Below are positions 13,253 to 14,983 of a stretch of DNA of 14,983 nucleotides, piece by piece. The stretch spans positions 1 through 14,983 of the forward strand of contig CABSFC010000064.1 of assembly GCA_902476875.1 (NCBI GenBank), written 5' to 3'. Below the pieces are notes generated by a model. The model was not told the DNA's origin. It worked only from the letters and a program-made list of their open reading frames with translations, and did no database searches. The position numbers and the translations under genes are program-made. The DNA comes from an uncultured Oscillibacter sp. (GTDB lineage Bacteria; Bacillota; Clostridia; Oscillospirales; Oscillospiraceae). How positions within the stretch are numbered: the stretch's first letter is position 1; every line of letters starts with the position of its first letter.

Positions 13253-14627
13253 ATAAGCTGCATTTGCCGCGGACCATATACCGGCCCTGGGGCGTCTCGT
13301 CCAGGACCTTGCCGCCCTCCACGGCGAGGCTGCCCCGGAGCCACACCTGCCGGATGCCGCCGGCGGTGACGAAGCCCTCATAGGGGTTGTAGTCCACGTT
13401 GGCCACGCAGTCGTCGGCCCGGATGACGTGGCTGGCGCCGGGGTCGTATACCACGATGTCCGCGTCGCTGCCGGGGCGGAGCTGGCCCTTCCGGGGGAAC
13501 AGGCCGTACAGCCGGGCGGGATTCTCGCTGAGGGCGCGGCACATGCGGCCTAGGCTGATACGCCTGGTGGCCACGCCGTAGGAGTAGATCAGCTCGCCCC
13601 GGGTCTCCACGCCGGGAAGGCCGCCGGGGATTTTGGTGAAGTCGCCCCGGCCCGCGTCCTTCTGCGCCAGGGTGAAGGAGCAGTGGTCCGTGGAGATGGT
13701 CTGGATCTCCCCCCGGCGCAGGGCCTTCCACAGCAGGGCCTGCTGGCCCTTCTCCCGGATGGGCGGCGCGCAGACGTACCGGGCCGCCTGGGAGTAGTCC
13801 TCATTGAAATACACGCTGTCGTCCAACAGCAGATACTGCGGGCAGGTCTCCACATAGACCCTCTGGCCCCGCTGCCGGGCGTGCTCCACCTCCTTCAGGG
13901 CCTCCTGGTTGGTCAGGTGGACGATGACGACCGGGCAATCCGCCGCCTGGGCGATGCGCAGCAGGCGGCTCACCGCCTCCGCCTCCAGATAGGGCGGCCG
14001 GGTGACGGGGTGGTTGGCGGGGGAGGTATGTCCGGCGTCCTTCCGCTCGGCGATCATACCGTCAATGACCCCGGCGTTCTCGCAGTGGACGCCGCAGATG
14101 CCGCCCAGGGCCTTCAGCTCCTTCAGCGCCCAGTACATGTCCCGGTCGCCCACCATCATGGCGGGGTAGGTCATGTACATCTTGAAGGAGGAGACGCCCT
14201 TGGCGAACATGTCCGGCAGCTCCGCCCGGATGGACTCGTTCCAGTCGTCGATGGTCATGTGGAAGCCGTAGTCACAGAATGTGCGGCCGTCGGCCTTCTT
14301 GTGCCACAGGTCCAGCCCGTAGTGCAGGCTTTCGCCCTTGTTGGGGCAGGCGAAGTCGATGACCGTGGTGGTGCCGCCCCGGAGAGCGGCCCGGCTGCCG
14401 GTGTAGAAGTCGTCGGCGGTGGTGGTGTTGCAGACATCCAGGTCGAAATGGGTGTGGGCGTCGATGAAGCCGGGGAAGAGCAGGCACCCGGACACGTCCA
14501 CCACGCGGTCGAACTCGCCCTTCAGGCTCCGGCCCAGCTCCGTGACCTTTTCATTTTCGATGACCAGATCGGCCCGCTTGGCCCCGCTGCCGGAGACCAC
14601 GGAGCCGCCCTTGAACAGTGTGCGCAT
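13251..14627 (-). CDS. hydA: Dihydropyrimidinase / D-hydantoinase
   Basis: The 458-residue amidohydrolase has every metal-site residue of the family: His58 and His60 in DAHTHFDL, the carboxylatable Lys149 in SSFKMYMTY, His181 in GVHCENAG, His237 in IVHLTNQE and Asp314 in STDHCSF. CPQYLLLD and GRGDFTKIPGGLPGVE are further signatures. It hydrolyses the ring of dihydrouracil, dihydrothymine or hydantoins in reductive pyrimidine breakdown. Length matches the family. The start has GGAGGG upstream on the - strand and a promoter 40 bases further up. No dihydropyrimidine dehydrogenase or carbamoyl-beta-alanine hydrolase gene adjoins, so the pathway would be completed elsewhere, and the exact substrate is not settled. 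Confidence 0.9.
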   Translation of the reverse strand: MRTLFKGGSVVSGSGAKRADLVIENEKVTELGRSLKGEFDRVVDVSGCLLFPGFIDAHTHFDLDVCNTTTADDFYTGSRAALRGGTTTVIDFACPNKGESLHYGLDLWHKKADGRTFCDYGFHMTIDDWNESIRAELPDMFAKGVSSFKMYMTYPAMMVGDRDMYWALKELKALGGICGVHCENAGVIDGMIAERKDAGHTSPANHPVTRPPYLEAEAVSRLLRIAQAADCPVVIVHLTNQEALKEVEHARQRGQRVYVETCPQYLLLDDSVYFNEDYSQAARYVCAPPIREKGQQALLWKALRRGEIQTISTDHCSFTLAQKDAGRGDFTKIPGGLPGVETRGELIYSYGVATRRISLGRMCRALSENPARLYGLFPRKGQLRPGSDADIVVYDPGASHVIRADDCVANVDYNPYEGFVTAGGIRQVWLRGSLAVEGGKVLDETPQGRYMVRGKCSL

Positions 14628-14663
14628 AGAGTTCCCTCCGTTCGTTGATGAGTATGATAAATC

Positions 14664-14692
14664 AGTATAGCATATTTGCGGACGGCCCGCCA
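14664..14692 (-). promoter_or_regulatory. Promoter of the dihydropyrimidinase gene
   Basis: On the - strand a TATACT -10 box (complement of 14664-14669) is preceded by TGC (extended -10). The -35 at 17 bases, TGGCGG, is poor. The leader would be about 30 bases. Confidence 0.6.
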
Positions 14693-14710
14693 GAGGAACC
14701 AGCGGGCCGT
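14682..14710. other. Hairpin between proC and hydA, no T-tract
   Basis: A 9-bp stem ACGGCCCGC / GCGGGCCGT has an 11-base loop. Neither side has a T-run, so it is a poor intrinsic terminator. It overlaps the -35 region of the hydA promoter and could be a protein-binding site or a remnant terminator for proC. Confidence 0.4.
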
Positions 14711-14753
14711 GGGCCGAAATTCAGCCCGCGGGTGGGGCCGTGCCGTCCATGCG

Positions 14754-14983
14754 TTATTTCAGGTCCGCGTTCTTCTCATAGGCCGCGATGACCGCGTCCA
14801 TGACGGCGCCCCGGAAGCCGGCCTCCTCCAGGGTCCGGACGCCCTGGATGGTAGTGCCGCCGGGGGAGCAGACGGCATCCTTCAGCGCTCCCGGGTGCTT
14901 GCCGGATTCCAGCACCAGGCGGGCGGAACCCGCCACCATCTGGGCGGCGCACTCCAGCGCCGTGGCCCGGGGCAGGCCGCAGG
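14754..14983 (-). CDS. proC: Pyrroline-5-carboxylate reductase, C-terminal part
   Basis: This gene runs off the right edge; only the last 75 complete codons are visible. They match the C-terminal dimerisation domain of ProC: GLPRATALECAAQM, ESGKHPGALKD, the signature VCSPGGTTIQGV, and LEEAGFRGAVMDAVIAAYEK before the stop. ProC reduces pyrroline-5-carboxylate to proline with NAD(P)H; the nucleotide-binding N-terminal half lies outside the window. The Met at 14939 is internal, not the start. It is oriented with hydA but separated by 126 bases that contain the hydA promoter and a hairpin, so they are probably separate units. Confidence 0.93.
   Translation of the reverse strand, partial: CGLPRATALECAAQMVAGSARLVLESGKHPGALKDAVCSPGGTTIQGVRTLEEAGFRGAVMDAVIAAYEKNADLK

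Noticed and set aside
1..14983. tRNA/rRNA genes, insertion sequences, CRISPR arrays, prophage
   Set aside because: No cloverleaf-like or rRNA-like sequence, transposase or integrase motifs, or regularly spaced repeats seen on either strand.

Overview
This is a GC-rich, densely packed bacterial chromosome segment. It has about 14 protein genes, no RNA genes and no mobile elements or CRISPR. Strong AGGAGG-type ribosome binding sites, sigma-A-like promoters, short hairpin terminators and the gene content point to a high-GC member of the Clostridia. That content includes a YedF/NifS-like/DUF3343 cluster, a glycosyltransferase fused to CsaB, DUF4330, an Mbeg1-like hydrolase and a DUF6472-like mini-protein. 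An Oscillospiraceae-type gut anaerobe is my best guess (inference, not proven).

Layout, left to right. (1) 36-1362, +: a four-helix membrane protein and a HAD-family hydrolase, closed by a strong terminator. (2) 1479-2550, +: a glyoxalase I-like VOC protein with its own promoter, then a small lipoprotein. The lipoprotein ends at a hairpin shared with the convergent next gene. (3) 2568-3824, -: a diaminopimelate decarboxylase-like PLP enzyme. (4) 4017-6852, +: a tightly coupled operon of yedF, a class V cysteine desulfurase (possibly selenocysteine lyase), DUF3343, a DUF6472-like Cys protein and a NUDIX hydrolase. The first three belong to a set linked by comparative genomics to selenium/sulfur trafficking, so this is the most interesting block. 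(5) 6852-7463, -: a tandem OB-fold SSB-like protein, divergent from (6) 7579-8742, +: an Mbeg1-like alpha/beta hydrolase. (7) 8822-11047, -: a GT4-CsaB fusion for cell-wall polysaccharide, divergent from (8) 11165-11653, +: a DUF4330 membrane protein. Their two promoters overlap at the -10 boxes. (9) 11709-13093, -: an ECF sigma factor and its translationally coupled membrane partner, a putative anti-sigma factor. (10) 13251-14627, -: a dihydropyrimidinase/D-hydantoinase. (11) 14754 to window end, -: the C-terminal part of pyrroline-5-carboxylate reductase.

The four convergent gene pairs each share one symmetrical hairpin. No gene-free stretch exceeds 300 bases; the longest, 3825-4084, holds two divergent promoters. 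The very long open frames opposite the decarboxylase and the GT4-CsaB gene are composition artefacts and were not annotated. I found no fully new system. The best leads are the selenium-type operon with its two extra small genes, the overlapping face-to-face promoters, and a repeated TTGT-type -35 element.
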